A DNA stretch of 64,000 nt from JAEINY01 sp942490535 (GCA_942490535.1 CALNXQ010000002.1:1-64000), one strand, 5' to 3'; counted from the stretch's first letter, positions 37,138-46,465 are shown. Numbers and translations are program-made. The notes: generated by a model not told the origin, from the letters alone.

Positions 37138-37485
37138 ATGAAACACATCAAACAATTAACCATCCTCCTGCTCTTTTGGCTGGCAGGCGAAGGACTGGTG
37201 AAACTGACCGGCATGGCCATTCCGGGCAGTATCATTGGCATGCTATTGCTGGTGGCCGGCCTGGAACTAAAACTTATCAAACCCATCGAGATCGATGAAA
37301 TAGCGCATTTCCTGATTCAAAACATGGCGTTGTTCTTTGTGCCGGCAGGAGTTGGCCTGATGTGCTATTTTGAGATTATCCGAAACGAATGGCTCCCCAT
37401 CGTGGTGTCCATCGTCATCAGCACACTGGTGGTTATGGTGGTGGTCGTGTTTATGGCTGGGGGTAAAAAACAAAATCATGAATGA
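37138..37485 (+). CDS. lrgA: CidA/LrgA-family holin-like protein
   Basis: A 115-residue membrane protein with four predicted transmembrane segments. The family pattern AGEGLVKLTGMAIPGSIIGMLLLVAGL is followed by FFVPAGVGLM. It overlaps lrgB by 8 bases. CidA/LrgA proteins are linked to murein hydrolase control and metabolite export; the exact role in Bacteroidota is not settled. Confidence 0.92.
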   Translation: MKHIKQLTILLLFWLAGEGLVKLTGMAIPGSIIGMLLLVAGLELKLIKPIEIDEIAHFLIQNMALFFVPAGVGLMCYFEIIRNEWLPIVVSIVISTLVVMVVVVFMAGGKKQNHE

Positions 37486-38182
37486 CTTCCTGACACAACC
37501 GCTCCTGCACCTCTGCTTAACCCTCTCTGTCTACCTCCTGGCCCGCTGGTTATTTAAACGTGTCAAACTGGCCCTGTTCAATCCGGTGCTGGTGGCCATC
37601 GCGGCCCTCATTGGCTTTCTGCTGATCACCGGTACCTCCTTTGAGGTTTATGCACAAAACACCCAGGTCATCAGTTTTTGGCTGGGGCCCTCTGTCGTAG
37701 CCCTGGGATTACCGCTCTACCTGAATCTGAAGAAAGTAAAGAGCCACTTGCGGCACATTATCTTTAGCATGCTCACCGGCAGTATTCTGGGCATTGTATC
37801 TGTGGTAGTGATCGCCCGCTTATTGGGTGCTTCGAAAACAGTATTACTATCGCTGGCACCTAAATCGGTGACCACACCGATCGCCATGGAAGTTTCCAGG
37901 GAAATTGGTGGCATCCCCTCCCTTACGGCCGCCATGGTTATTGCGGTGGGTATTTTTGGGGCCATGGTGGGCTGGAACCTCATGCAGTTACTACGAATTA
38001 AAGATGCCAAGGCCATTGGTCTGGCCATCGGAGCCGCCTCCCATGGTGTCGGCACAGCCTGGATAGCCCCGCACGGTAAAGAATACAGTGCCTTTGGGGG
38101 GTTGGGCATGGCCCTCAATGGCATTCTCACTGCAGTTCTGACGCCCTGGCTCATGCCCTATCTGATGGAATGGTTGTATTAA
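37478..38182 (+). CDS. lrgB: LrgB-family protein
   Basis: A 234-residue polytopic membrane protein from ATG 37478 (MNDFLTQPLLHL); an upstream start at 37370 in the same frame lies within lrgA and is unlikely. LrgB signatures: LGPSVVALGLPLY, LAPKSVTTPIAMEVSREIGGIPSLTA and AIGAASHGVGTAW. It works with LrgA, and related plant and bacterial proteins export glycolate or pyruvate. Confidence 0.93.
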   Translation: MNDFLTQPLLHLCLTLSVYLLARWLFKRVKLALFNPVLVAIAALIGFLLITGTSFEVYAQNTQVISFWLGPSVVALGLPLYLNLKKVKSHLRHIIFSMLTGSILGIVSVVVIARLLGASKTVLLSLAPKSVTTPIAMEVSREIGGIPSLTAAMVIAVGIFGAMVGWNLMQLLRIKDAKAIGLAIGAASHGVGTAWIAPHGKEYSAFGGLGMALNGILTAVLTPWLMPYLMEWLY

Positions 38183-38250
38183 ACCAAGAGCTTAGGGCTC
38201 AGACGAAAAAATAAAGCCTTTGAAAGGTGATTCCCGTGTGATACCTGAAA

Positions 38251-38275
38251 GCCGCAGTACATGGCACTGCGGCTC
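38251..38275. terminator. Hairpin between lrgB and the graspetide cluster
   Basis: GCCGCAGT and ACTGCGGC form a strong stem between two convergent operons; a clear U tract is lacking. Confidence 0.5.
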
Positions 38276-38328
38276 ATAAAACTTCTGGTGGCTCCAAAAA
38301 TCCCTGCAATTTCAGCGGTGTACCTCTC

Positions 38329-39321
38329 CTATTTCATAACCCGCCGCTTCCCCTTGCCCACTAATAAATCGGCAATAGCGGATGCGATTTGACCGCCCGA
38401 CAGCTTATCCAACCAAAAGAATTCACCTACCGGATTTACTTCCAGAAAGACGTACTCATCTTCAGGGGTGAGGATCAAATCGGCAGCACCATAATTCAAT
38501 CCCAGTTCATCCATGAGTTGTAACATCTGACTTTCAACCGTTACAGGAAGCGAATAAGGTTTCCACTGGTCGATGAAATTGGCCCCTTCCCGGCGCCAGT
38601 CGGTGTGAGCACCTTTCAGTTGCTGCGAATCAATAGCATAGGTAAAGAGTTGATCACCCACAATGGTCACCCTCAATTCCAATTGTTTTTCAATGCTTTC
38701 CTGAAACTTCATGGGGCTGATCTGCAAACTCTCTTTTTCTTCCAAATGGGCCGCTTCCACCCGGTTGGTAAACACCACACTTTCCACCCCATCCTGATAA
38801 ATGGCAAAGGAACTCTGCATCTTGGTGATGATACCCTGGGGATGGGCCTCATAAAACGCCTCCAATTCAGTGGCATCGTTCGTCACCAGGGTATTGGGAA
38901 TACGCATGCCAATGGCCTGGGCCAGTTTCAGCTGCAAGTGTTTATCAGAGGTACGGCGCACATTGCGGTAATCATCCAGCTTAAACACCTCCGATGTTTC
39001 CATCACGCCCAGCATTACACGGCGCGACTCTTCCAGGATGGCTTTCCGGTAATCGACCGGAATAGTATGATCCAAAGCTTGCCCCAGGTAAAAACGACGG
39101 TACCAGATGGCTTCAAATTCATCCAACAGGTAAGTGCTGCCATTGGTACGAATCAGGGTTTTCAGTTCCCCGTTGTTGATATATTGCGATACACACACTT
39201 CAGAAGGATACAGATCCGTATTGAAACGCACCACCTGAGCGCCCTGTGCTTCCAGATATCTGGTGACCTTTTCAATGCTGTAATTATCGTTCTGATGGGT
39301 GATAATAAGTACTTTCTTCAT
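38329..39321 (-). CDS. mvdD: Graspetide ATP-grasp ligase, MvdD/MdnC type
   Basis: A 330-residue ATP-grasp ligase that in microviridin pathways forms the ester (lactone) bonds between Thr/Ser and Asp/Glu of the core. The MvdD pattern is clear: VRRTSDKHLQLKLAQAIG, GIITKMQSSFAIYQDG, ISPMKFQESIEKQLELRVTIVG and LNYGAADLILTPEDEYVFLEVNPVGEFFWLD (the nucleotide and Mg site). It overlaps the second ligase gene by 38 bases, implying coupled translation. It acts in the cytoplasm on the leader-bearing precursor encoded upstream (40439-40639). Confidence 0.93.
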   Translation of the reverse strand: MKKVLIITHQNDNYSIEKVTRYLEAQGAQVVRFNTDLYPSEVCVSQYINNGELKTLIRTNGSTYLLDEFEAIWYRRFYLGQALDHTIPVDYRKAILEESRRVMLGVMETSEVFKLDDYRNVRRTSDKHLQLKLAQAIGMRIPNTLVTNDATELEAFYEAHPQGIITKMQSSFAIYQDGVESVVFTNRVEAAHLEEKESLQISPMKFQESIEKQLELRVTIVGDQLFTYAIDSQQLKGAHTDWRREGANFIDQWKPYSLPVTVESQMLQLMDELGLNYGAADLILTPEDEYVFLEVNPVGEFFWLDKLSGGQIASAIADLLVGKGKRRVMK

Positions 39322-40294
39322 GTTGTTTGATCTTTCGGATTAATGTTTGCGCAATGGCTTTTGAAATGGGTAAGGCCAACTCCTTTTCGAGCATTCCCCA
39401 CTCCCCGATGGGGTTAACTTCGAGAAAGACAAATGCATGTTCAGGGGTCTCCACAAAATCCATCACTCCAAATTGAAGTTTCAGGTTCTGCATCAGGTGC
39501 GTCACCTTTTCTTTTAATGCCTGGGGCAGATCACCGGGACGCCAGATGACCCGTTTGTTGCTTTTTATATCTGGACTGCTGCTGCTCAACTCTTCATTTA
39601 AAATCTTTCCGCAAAAGAACGCACCATCCACATACACCACCCGGTATTCAGCCAGTTTCTCTACTTCTTCCTGGAAAATCATCGGACAGTACTGCACCGA
39701 CTGGAGCTCCTTCAAATCCGATTCTTCCACCTTGCTGGTGCGAAAAGCAGCGCCGCTCCCTTCCATGGTTACAGACAGAACCGTTTGCATCTTAGTCACC
39801 ATCTTTCCCTTCACCTGGTGAAAAAAAGCTTGAATACGTTGTGGGTTATTGGAAATCAAAGTAGCCGGTATGGGTAGTCCCACACGCTGGGCCTGTTCAG
39901 TCTGATGCAGTTTATTCGTGGCCCGGGTAACCAAATGCAAAGGATCGAGCCAAAGATCATCTCCCAGCAAGTGAAGGAAATTTTGTAAGTGAGTGGAGGC
40001 CTCGTGAGCGCAATAGGCGGCATAGGCCGGATCCAGGTCATTGGGCAAGTGGAGTTTCCACAAGCGCCGATACCAGATGGCACCAATGCGATTTACCGGG
40101 TAGCAGCTGCCATTAATATGGAGGTACATGTCCCGTTCCCCCTCATTGCCTTGCTGAAAATCAAGATGTATTTGGGTTGGAAATTGATCCACATTAAAAC
40201 GAATAGGTTGGTGCCCTGCCGTTCTTAAATGTTGTTCCACCCGGTCAATGGTGTAGAAATCGCCGCTATGGGTAATCAGTAAAATGAGGCTCAT
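39284..40294 (-). CDS. mvdC: Graspetide ATP-grasp ligase, MvdC/MdnB type
   Basis: A 336-residue ATP-grasp ligase of the kind that closes the Lys-Glu/Asp amide (lactam) in microviridins. The opening SLILLITHSGDFYTIDRVEQHL and closing FGVMDFVETPEHAFVFLEVNPIGEWGMLE are typical of MvdC, in contrast to the EFFWLD end of MvdD. I choose ATG 40294; an upstream ATG at 40363 adds 23 unlikely residues crossing an inverted repeat. The order precursor, MvdC, MvdD on the minus strand suggests one operon. Confidence 0.92.
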   Translation of the reverse strand: MSLILLITHSGDFYTIDRVEQHLRTAGHQPIRFNVDQFPTQIHLDFQQGNEGERDMYLHINGSCYPVNRIGAIWYRRLWKLHLPNDLDPAYAAYCAHEASTHLQNFLHLLGDDLWLDPLHLVTRATNKLHQTEQAQRVGLPIPATLISNNPQRIQAFFHQVKGKMVTKMQTVLSVTMEGSGAAFRTSKVEESDLKELQSVQYCPMIFQEEVEKLAEYRVVYVDGAFFCGKILNEELSSSSPDIKSNKRVIWRPGDLPQALKEKVTHLMQNLKLQFGVMDFVETPEHAFVFLEVNPIGEWGMLEKELALPISKAIAQTLIRKIKQHEESTYYHPSER

Positions 40295-40310
40295 AGAATA
40301 AAATAAGTAA

Positions 40311-40392
40311 AGAGGCTGTCCGAAAAAATATCGTAAGACTGTACAAAGGCTAATTGAATCCACTCAGATAATTGCTTTTGAGGACAGCCTCT
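40311..40392. repeat. Inverted repeat between precursor and ligase genes
   Basis: AGAGGCTGTCC (40311-40321) and its perfect complement GGACAGCCTCT (40382-40392) flank 60 bases. It may be a small mobile remnant (MITE-like), or a structure that tunes ligase expression relative to the precursor. Confidence 0.75.
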
Positions 40393-40438
40393 TGCATTAA
40401 CAACGAAGCATTAATGACCTACCACTAAAAGAAGGCAA

Positions 40439-40639
40439 TTAAAATAACTCACCTTCGTCGTTATCCGATGGATATTTCATGGTCACATCACCTTCGTCGC
40501 TGTCGGAAGGATATTTCATGGTTTGATCCAAATCAAAAGCAGGTTTTGTAATCAGTACGCGTCCCCCTTTTGAATTTTGCTGCTCGCTTTCTGATAGTTG
40601 GTTTTCCAAAAACTGAGCAAAAAATGGCTTTTTCATCAT
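40439..40639 (-). CDS. Microviridin-type graspetide precursor with two core repeats
   Basis: A 66-residue precursor. The leader contains PFFAQFLENQL (about 5-15), the helix recognised by microviridin ATP-grasp ligases. Two tandem cores follow: TMKYPSDSDEG at 40-50 and TMKYPSDNDEG at 53-63, each matching the microviridin TxKYPSD consensus with acidic partners downstream. By analogy each core would gain Thr-Asp and Ser-Glu/Asp esters and a Lys-Glu/Asp amide, giving a caged protease-inhibitor-like peptide. No protease, acetyltransferase or exporter gene is adjacent. The first codons are Met-Met; either may start. Confidence 0.93.
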   Translation of the reverse strand: MMKKPFFAQFLENQLSESEQQNSKGGRVLITKPAFDLDQTMKYPSDSDEGDVTMKYPSDNDEGELF

Positions 40640-40714
40640 TTAGTTGTTTGTGTGATGTCTACTCTATTCGGTTTTCGACTCCCCCGTTATCTGGAAGCCA
40701 AAAATAGATTTTGC

Positions 40715-40735
40715 CACTCCGGAATTTTCGGAGTG
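40715..40735. repeat. Hairpin upstream of the graspetide precursor
   Basis: CACTCCG and CGGAGTG with a 7-base loop, about 80 bases upstream of the precursor start; possible regulatory structure. Confidence 0.4.
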
Positions 40736-40872
40736 AAAGAAGATTCCCTTTCAGGAGTCAAAAAGACCTTAGCTGTAAGCGATTTATTTTTTCCATACCA
40801 CGAAAAGATCTTTTTAAGTATCCTTTTTTTGTTTTAACTTGAGTTAAAGCCAACACTAATTTTAAACATGAC

Positions 40873-41532
40873 ATGATGATACGGATGAAAGAAATTTATG
40901 TGCAGGTAAAAGATTTAACTCCATTATTGCTCAAGTTTTACCTCCCATCAATGCTGCTACTGGCAGGCCTCCTCTTTTTAAAGCTAGTGTATAACATTAA
41001 AATTAGTAATCTAACACGCGATCCTATCCAGGTATTGGGTGGTGATCCCTCCATTGGCATCCTTTCGAACTTAGGCAACCTACTATGGGTGGCCACTGCC
41101 AGCATCACCTTTTACACCTCCTTTTTACTGCGCAAAGCCACCAATCAGCAGTCGGCAGCCCGATTTCTCCTTTTTTCAGCTTTGCTCACCTCCTTTCTCC
41201 TGGTCGACGACCTCTTTCTCATGCATGACATGGTCCTGCCGATGATATTTAACCTTCATGAGTTCATTGTTTATGGATTCTATGGGGTAACCGTAGCGCT
41301 CTATCTCCTGGTATTTCATCGCGAAATTCTGGCCTCCGAATTTGTACTCCTCGGTTTGGCAGGTGCTTTCCTGGCCGGCTCCATGCTCCTTGATTTCGTG
41401 TATTACTACGTTGAGATACCCTACGTTTTTCTATTGGAAGATGGCGCTAAGTTTTTGGGTATCGTTACCTGGTTCCTCTATTTCACGCGAATGGATCTTC
41501 ACTATTTAAAACAATGGTATCCCCTTGACTAA
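40873..41532 (+). CDS. Polytopic inner-membrane protein, unknown function
   Basis: A 219-residue protein with about six hydrophobic segments (LLKFYLPSMLLLAGLLFLKLV near the start, then LLWVATASITFYTSFLL, LLTSFLLVDDLFLMHD, FIVYGFYGVTVALYLLVF, LGLAGAFLAGSMLLDFVYYYV). Acidic and His residues in or near membrane segments (VDDLFLMHDM) could bind a metal or substrate. Divergent from the graspetide cluster; no functional link is shown. Family not recognised. Confidence 0.75.
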   Translation: MMIRMKEIYVQVKDLTPLLLKFYLPSMLLLAGLLFLKLVYNIKISNLTRDPIQVLGGDPSIGILSNLGNLLWVATASITFYTSFLLRKATNQQSAARFLLFSALLTSFLLVDDLFLMHDMVLPMIFNLHEFIVYGFYGVTVALYLLVFHREILASEFVLLGLAGAFLAGSMLLDFVYYYVEIPYVFLLEDGAKFLGIVTWFLYFTRMDLHYLKQWYPLD

Positions 41533-41708
41533 ATAGACGACACCCCATATCGAAATGGCTGAGGCAGCACAATCACACTTATGACTGTACCAGGTCTGTG
41601 TCTCCCTTTGGCTGGAATACATAGGTGTGCTTATAAGGCTACAAAGAAATGGAGGCTCCTTTCCTCCATTTTTACTATCATTGCACCTGAAAACACACAT
41701 ACGTTGCG

Positions 41709-42875
41709 ATGATGAACCCACTGATTGCTGCTGATCAACACTTTTTAGTCTTAATGATGGTATTTGCCGCTGCCGCCTTTGGCATTTGGTCGGAACATAA
41801 AAAATGGTTTGGAAAAGTATCGGGTATTCTGGTCACCATGATTTCCATGTCGCTGTTAGCCATGGCCGGTGTGGTGCCGGTGGGTTCAGGCACCAATGTA
41901 CCGGTAGCTGTATACGACATGGTATTTGATTATTTTATCCCCATCTCTATCCCCCTTTTATTGCTCAGCTCCAACATTGTTAAAATTATTCGGGAGAGCG
42001 GGAAGCTACTCATCGCTTTCATCATTGGGGCCGTTGGTGTGGTAATAGGTTGTTTTGTGGCCTATTTCGTCATCGATTTGGGTGAAGATGCCGGTAATAC
42101 AGCCGGGGTAATTGCATCCACACTAGTAGGTGGCAGCATTAACTTCATTGCCACGGGTGAAACGCTCAATTTCAGCACCAATCCCTATTTTTCGGCCACC
42201 ATCGCAGTGGATAATTTTGTGGCCAACCTGTATGTGTTATTCCTTTTCTTAGTGCCTGCCCTGGGATTTCTGGCCCGCTTCTTTGCCAAGCCCAAAGCCG
42301 AAAATGGCCTGGAACAGGTGAAAGCATCTGATGCATCGGGCATCACCATGGAAAGGATGGCCATCTCCCTTTTCTTAGCCTGCACCATTGCAGCAGCAGG
42401 CATCTGGGTGTCGCCCTATATCCAGCAAGTACTCCATACCGAACTCAACCTCAGCATTCTCATCATCACCATACTGTCGCTGGCAGCGGCCAACCTCTTC
42501 CCCAAACGCCTAAAACCCTTGGAAGATACAGCTTTCTCCATTGGCTTATGGATGATGTATGCTTTCCTGGCCGTGATTGGTGCCGCCACCAACCTGCAGG
42601 AAGTCTTGAAAGTAGGCCCTAACCTGCTTTTATTCTATCTGATCATCATGGTCTTCCACTTCCTGTTCCTGCTGGCCACCGCCAAACGGTTCAAGCTCGA
42701 TGTGTATGAAGTGATTATCTCCTCCGCGGCCAACATCATGGGTCCTTCGGTAGCTGCGCCCATGGCCGCTTCCCTGGGGCAGAAAAAATTGGTGACACCC
42801 GGTATCCTGGTGGGAATTTTAGGCTATGTGATCGGCACCTTTGTGGGCGTTAGCATTGCGCTGATATTATCATAG
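41709..42875 (+). CDS. DUF819-family membrane protein
   Basis: A 388-residue polytopic protein (about ten to eleven segments) matching the DUF819 family: YFIPISIPLLLLSSNIVKIIRESGKLL, ASTLVGGSINFIATGETL, DNFVANLYVLFLF and the C-terminal SSAANIMGPSVAAPMAASLGQKKLVTPGILVGILGYVIGTFVG. DUF819 proteins are uncharacterised, transporter-like. The upstream spacer (41533-41708) has no recognisable site. Confidence 0.9.
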   Translation: MMNPLIAADQHFLVLMMVFAAAAFGIWSEHKKWFGKVSGILVTMISMSLLAMAGVVPVGSGTNVPVAVYDMVFDYFIPISIPLLLLSSNIVKIIRESGKLLIAFIIGAVGVVIGCFVAYFVIDLGEDAGNTAGVIASTLVGGSINFIATGETLNFSTNPYFSATIAVDNFVANLYVLFLFLVPALGFLARFFAKPKAENGLEQVKASDASGITMERMAISLFLACTIAAAGIWVSPYIQQVLHTELNLSILIITILSLAAANLFPKRLKPLEDTAFSIGLWMMYAFLAVIGAATNLQEVLKVGPNLLLFYLIIMVFHFLFLLATAKRFKLDVYEVIISSAANIMGPSVAAPMAASLGQKKLVTPGILVGILGYVIGTFVGVSIALILS

Positions 42876-43357
42876 ACCGAATAAAGAAAAGTAAAAAGGA
42901 AATACCTGCGGTAGGTCCGTGTAGCGGATTAAATAGTGTAGCATACCTGGTTCAAGGTAAATAATTTCCTCCCAGGAGAATAATAATTACGAACCACACA
43001 TCAGTCGATAGCCCATAAAGTTTTAAGGCATTGAGGAATTTATGTAACGGTTCTTTATAAGCCGTTTGAAGCAAAGAACCGGTCCATAAGTCCATAACCC
43101 TGCACTCCCTGCATTGACCGTTTGTGGTTCCATTTCCTATTAACACTGTAATTCATTGACTAAAACACCACCTACTCTGTACGCCCGTTAAAAGAACCCG
43201 CAACATGAAACACATAACTTTAATCAGAAACTCGAAGAGTCTTTCACATCATTTAGAACGAAAACAAATTACTTCTATTTGATTTCTGCTTGTGGTTAAA
43301 AAAAAGGATTTATCTAAATTCGCTCGTCTTACCGTAATCACATAATGTATATTAAAA
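42876..43357. other. Intergenic stretch with a possible protein remnant
   Basis: No convincing gene. The complement of about 42990-43075 reads LLQTAYKEPLHKFLNALKLYG, which looks like a protein fragment but matches nothing I can name. The last 100 bases are A/T-rich and probably carry the promoter of the following gene. Confidence 0.4.
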
Positions 43358-44764
43358 ATGAGTGGATTTTTTGGCAGTATCTCCAAAAGAGACTGCGTTA
43401 CTGATGTTTTCTATGGGACTGATTATCACTCCCATTTAGGAACAAAACGGGCCGGTATGGCTTTTTTCTCCCCTGAAAAAGGTTTTCAACGTGCCATTCA
43501 CAGCCTGGAAGATGGCTACTTCCGCAATAAATTCGAAGCCGATATTGAAAAGTTTGATGGCAACAGTGGCATTGGTGTGATCTCCGACATGGAGGCTCAA
43601 CCCATTATTGTCACCTCGCACCTGGGCCGTTTTGCGGTAGCTACTGTTTCCAAGATTGTCAATATTGATGAACTGGAAGAGCGTTTCATCAAACAACACC
43701 GTACCTTCTCCGAAACCAGCCAGGGCAGCATCAACCCCACCGAGTTGATATCCATGTTAATTGCCGAAGGCAAAACGTTCCTGGAAGGCATTGAAAATGT
43801 GTTCAACAGCGTTAAGGGCTCCTGCTCCATGTTAATCCTGACAGAGGATGGTTTATTGGCTGCGCGTGATAAACTGGGCCGCACACCGATCATCTTGGGT
43901 AAAAAGGAAGATGGCTACGCCGCCTCCTTCGAAACGTGTGCCTTCTCGAATCTGGATTATGAAATTGAGAAATACCTGGGACCGGGTGAAGTGGTGAAAA
44001 TCACTGCCGATGGTTACGAGCAACTGCGTCAGCCCAATGAAAAAATGCAGGTTTGTTCCTTCTTATGGGTGTATTACGGGTATCCACCGTCCTTCTACGA
44101 AGGCATCAATGTGGATGAAAGCCGCTACCGCTGCGGTGCCGCCTTGTCGAAAAACAATGGTACGGACGCTGATTTCGTAGCCGGCATTCCGGATTCTGGT
44201 GTGGGTCATGCCATGGGATACAGCCATGCCACCGGTGTGCCTCTGAAACGTCCATATTCCAAATACACTCCTACCTGGCCCCGGAGCTTCATGCCACAAA
44301 GCCAGAAAACACGTGATTTGGTCGCTAAAATGAAATTATTGCCCAACAAAGCCCTGATTGAAGGTGGGCGTGGTATTTTCCTGGATGATTCCATTGTTAG
44401 GGGTACCCAATTGAAAGACAACGTGAAAGATTTGCACAAGGCCGGTATTAAAGAGGTGCATGTGCGCATTGCCTGTCCGCCGCTGACTTATCCTTGTGAG
44501 TTCCTGAATTTCAGCCGTTCGCGTTCCAACATGGATTTGGCAACCATAAAAGCCGCCTGCCAATTGGAAGGTCGTGAAGATGTAGACATGAAAGAGTATT
44601 CTGACTGCAACTCGGATAAGTACAAGGCCATGGTGGAAGAGATTCGCAAAACACTGGATTTAACGTCTCTGAAATTCCAGAAACTGGATGATTTGGTGGA
44701 GGCCATCGGTTTACCGAAAGAAAAGCTGTGTACCCATTGTTGGGATGGTTCCAGTCATTTCTAG
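43358..44764 (+). CDS. Amidophosphoribosyltransferase-like protein without N-terminal cysteine
   Basis: A 468-residue PurF homologue. The N-terminal half has the class II glutamine amidotransferase fold (GTDYHSHLGTKRAGMAF, GSCSMLILTEDGLLAARDKLGRTPI) and the second half the phosphoribosyltransferase fold with the PRPP loop FLDDSIVRGTQ (about 346-356). PurF starts MCGI, with Cys as the glutaminase nucleophile after Met removal; here the sequence is MSGFFG, with Ser. Ammonia-dependent activity, a changed reaction or a regulatory role are possible. Such PurF-like paralogues occur in Bacteroidota next to a canonical enzyme, which is not in this window. A strong terminator follows. Confidence 0.85.
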   Translation: MSGFFGSISKRDCVTDVFYGTDYHSHLGTKRAGMAFFSPEKGFQRAIHSLEDGYFRNKFEADIEKFDGNSGIGVISDMEAQPIIVTSHLGRFAVATVSKIVNIDELEERFIKQHRTFSETSQGSINPTELISMLIAEGKTFLEGIENVFNSVKGSCSMLILTEDGLLAARDKLGRTPIILGKKEDGYAASFETCAFSNLDYEIEKYLGPGEVVKITADGYEQLRQPNEKMQVCSFLWVYYGYPPSFYEGINVDESRYRCGAALSKNNGTDADFVAGIPDSGVGHAMGYSHATGVPLKRPYSKYTPTWPRSFMPQSQKTRDLVAKMKLLPNKALIEGGRGIFLDDSIVRGTQLKDNVKDLHKAGIKEVHVRIACPPLTYPCEFLNFSRSRSNMDLATIKAACQLEGREDVDMKEYSDCNSDKYKAMVEEIRKTLDLTSLKFQKLDDLVEAIGLPKEKLCTHCWDGSSHF

Positions 44765-44790
44765 AGGACCAGACTGAAGATAAAAATTGA

Positions 44791-44825
44791 AAAGGCAGCT
44801 TGAAAATATTTCAAGCTGCCTTTTG
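44791..44825. terminator. Terminator after the PurF-like gene
   Basis: AAAGGCAGCTTGAAA and TTTCAAGCTGCCTTT form a near-perfect 15-bp stem with A/T tails on both sides, so it can serve both convergent genes. Confidence 0.93.
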
Positions 44826-44867
44826 CATTAAATCATTTATCACTAATAATTAAACGCTGCTGATGAT

Positions 44868-46208
44868 TCACTCCACCACCGGCGCTTCAATCGGGGTATT
44901 ACTCTTCACCAGAATAAAGCTAGAGATAGCGTAATAGGCATGCTTATTATCCGCGTCTGTCTGAAAATCATTGGTCCACGGCTCCAATTCATAGGTGTAA
45001 CAAAAAGACTCAGCAGCCATGGATACACTAAATATATCCGTCCGCACCGGTACTTCCATCCCTGGACACCACCCGGCCCGATCGGGTTTCCAGTTGCCCC
45101 CCTGGTCACTCACCACATTGCGATCACACCCCATTCCTTTCATCTCATGGGAAAATAAGGGTGCCTCATCGATCAATACCTGATGGGTTCGGAAACACCA
45201 CTCGGCACATGGGCGTCCATCATTGGCCTTGGGTGTGGCATGCCCCCATCCACTGATAATAGTGCGAAGCGACGTCTCTTCAGCATTGGCGGGTATGCTC
45301 AGGCATTTTTCCACAACAAACTCATGGGCTTCCCCATAGGGTATACCAGCTAATGAATTCTGGGCATAATCCAAAATGGGTGCAATGGCATAATATGTAT
45401 AATCCGGCGTTCCTTCAATCACCTCAAAATCGATGGAACACAACCAGCCATCTGCTCCCCACACTTCAATAAAAGATTGTAAACGCACGTCACCGCTCAA
45501 CAGCGATTTAAAAGCCGTCACATCAATAGGAAATCCTTTGAACAAGGCTGAATTATCCACACCATAAGGCGTGATATAACGTCCTATCTCCAACCATTGA
45601 CCACTATCCGGGTGCTTTAAACGCACATTGGCGAACATGTCCCAGGCATTACAGCCACCATCGGGACAACGTAATTTGACATACATGGTGATGTTTTCAA
45701 CTTTTGTCGGATCTACCGGAAAGGCAAATAATTCTTCTGCCTTTTGGGAATGTCCCTCACCAAAAGCCAATCGCTGTTGATCAAAGGTTGAAATGCGGAC
45801 TAGTCGGGATAAGCCATTAGCCTTCAAAACCATCTTCTTTATGCCCTCACGCGCACCAGTAACAATCAATTCACCGATCAATTCACCTGGATGAGTAGGC
45901 CGGCAACGTACATTTATCGTCACCGCTTTATTCACCTGGGCGGCAGTAAGGGTTAATTGATTGGTATAAGAATCATTTTCGACTGAGCACTCAAAATCAC
46001 CGGTTGTTTCGATGGTGATGGATTGATTAAGATTCAAGCCTTGCAGCTGAATGTCCTGATCTGGCGAAGGGGCATTCATCCCCACATTTCCAAAGTCGGC
46101 GATGGCGCCCATCATTTTAAAAGTGCCGGGCTCTTTTTCATCTGATGTATCAGCACAAGCCCCCAGGAGAAGACTGGTGCCAATCACCAGCCATTGTAGT
46201 TTTTTCAT
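44868..46208 (-). CDS. PNGase F-like lipoprotein
   Basis: A 446-residue homologue of peptide-N4-(N-acetyl-beta-glucosaminyl)asparagine amidase F, which removes N-glycans from proteins. A lipoprotein signal (MKKLQWLVIGTSLLLGAC) gives cell-surface or periplasmic anchoring; the ATG at 46208 is chosen for it. An extra beta domain (about 25-140) precedes the two PNGase F domains. Hallmarks: CNAWDMFANVRLKHPDSGQWLEIGRYITPYGVD, then RTIISGWGHATP with GRPCAEWCFRTHQV, NWKPDRAGWCPGMEVP and the end YYAISSFILVKSNTPI. The Asp, Glu and Trp positions around GRYITPYGVD and CAEWC suggest an active enzyme. A second, distant relative lies at 54569-55792. Confidence 0.9.
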   Translation of the reverse strand: MKKLQWLVIGTSLLLGACADTSDEKEPGTFKMMGAIADFGNVGMNAPSPDQDIQLQGLNLNQSITIETTGDFECSVENDSYTNQLTLTAAQVNKAVTINVRCRPTHPGELIGELIVTGAREGIKKMVLKANGLSRLVRISTFDQQRLAFGEGHSQKAEELFAFPVDPTKVENITMYVKLRCPDGGCNAWDMFANVRLKHPDSGQWLEIGRYITPYGVDNSALFKGFPIDVTAFKSLLSGDVRLQSFIEVWGADGWLCSIDFEVIEGTPDYTYYAIAPILDYAQNSLAGIPYGEAHEFVVEKCLSIPANAEETSLRTIISGWGHATPKANDGRPCAEWCFRTHQVLIDEAPLFSHEMKGMGCDRNVVSDQGGNWKPDRAGWCPGMEVPVRTDIFSVSMAAESFCYTYELEPWTNDFQTDADNKHAYYAISSFILVKSNTPIEAPVVE

Positions 46209-46465
46209 GTATGTCGGTTTAATTTTCAGGAAAGCTACCATTAAGTAGGCACTCCCATAGGATAGTGACAGCAAGTACGCAATAACTCACGGTCTGTGCA
46301 ACAGCAGCATCCCGTTACTACGCATATACATCCCTATTTAGTGCCTCTTAGAAAATATGTAATTCACTATTATTCAAGTCTCTATTGTTGAAAACTTGTT
46401 CGAATCTATTCGGCCACTCAATCATGTTTCTGTGTAAAAATGCTTAATTTCAGGATGTTGATAGT

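Noticed and set aside
42952..43146. Minus-strand 64-codon ORF
   Set aside because: Resembles a protein fragment but lacks a start context and a recognisable family; kept only as a note in the intergenic entry.
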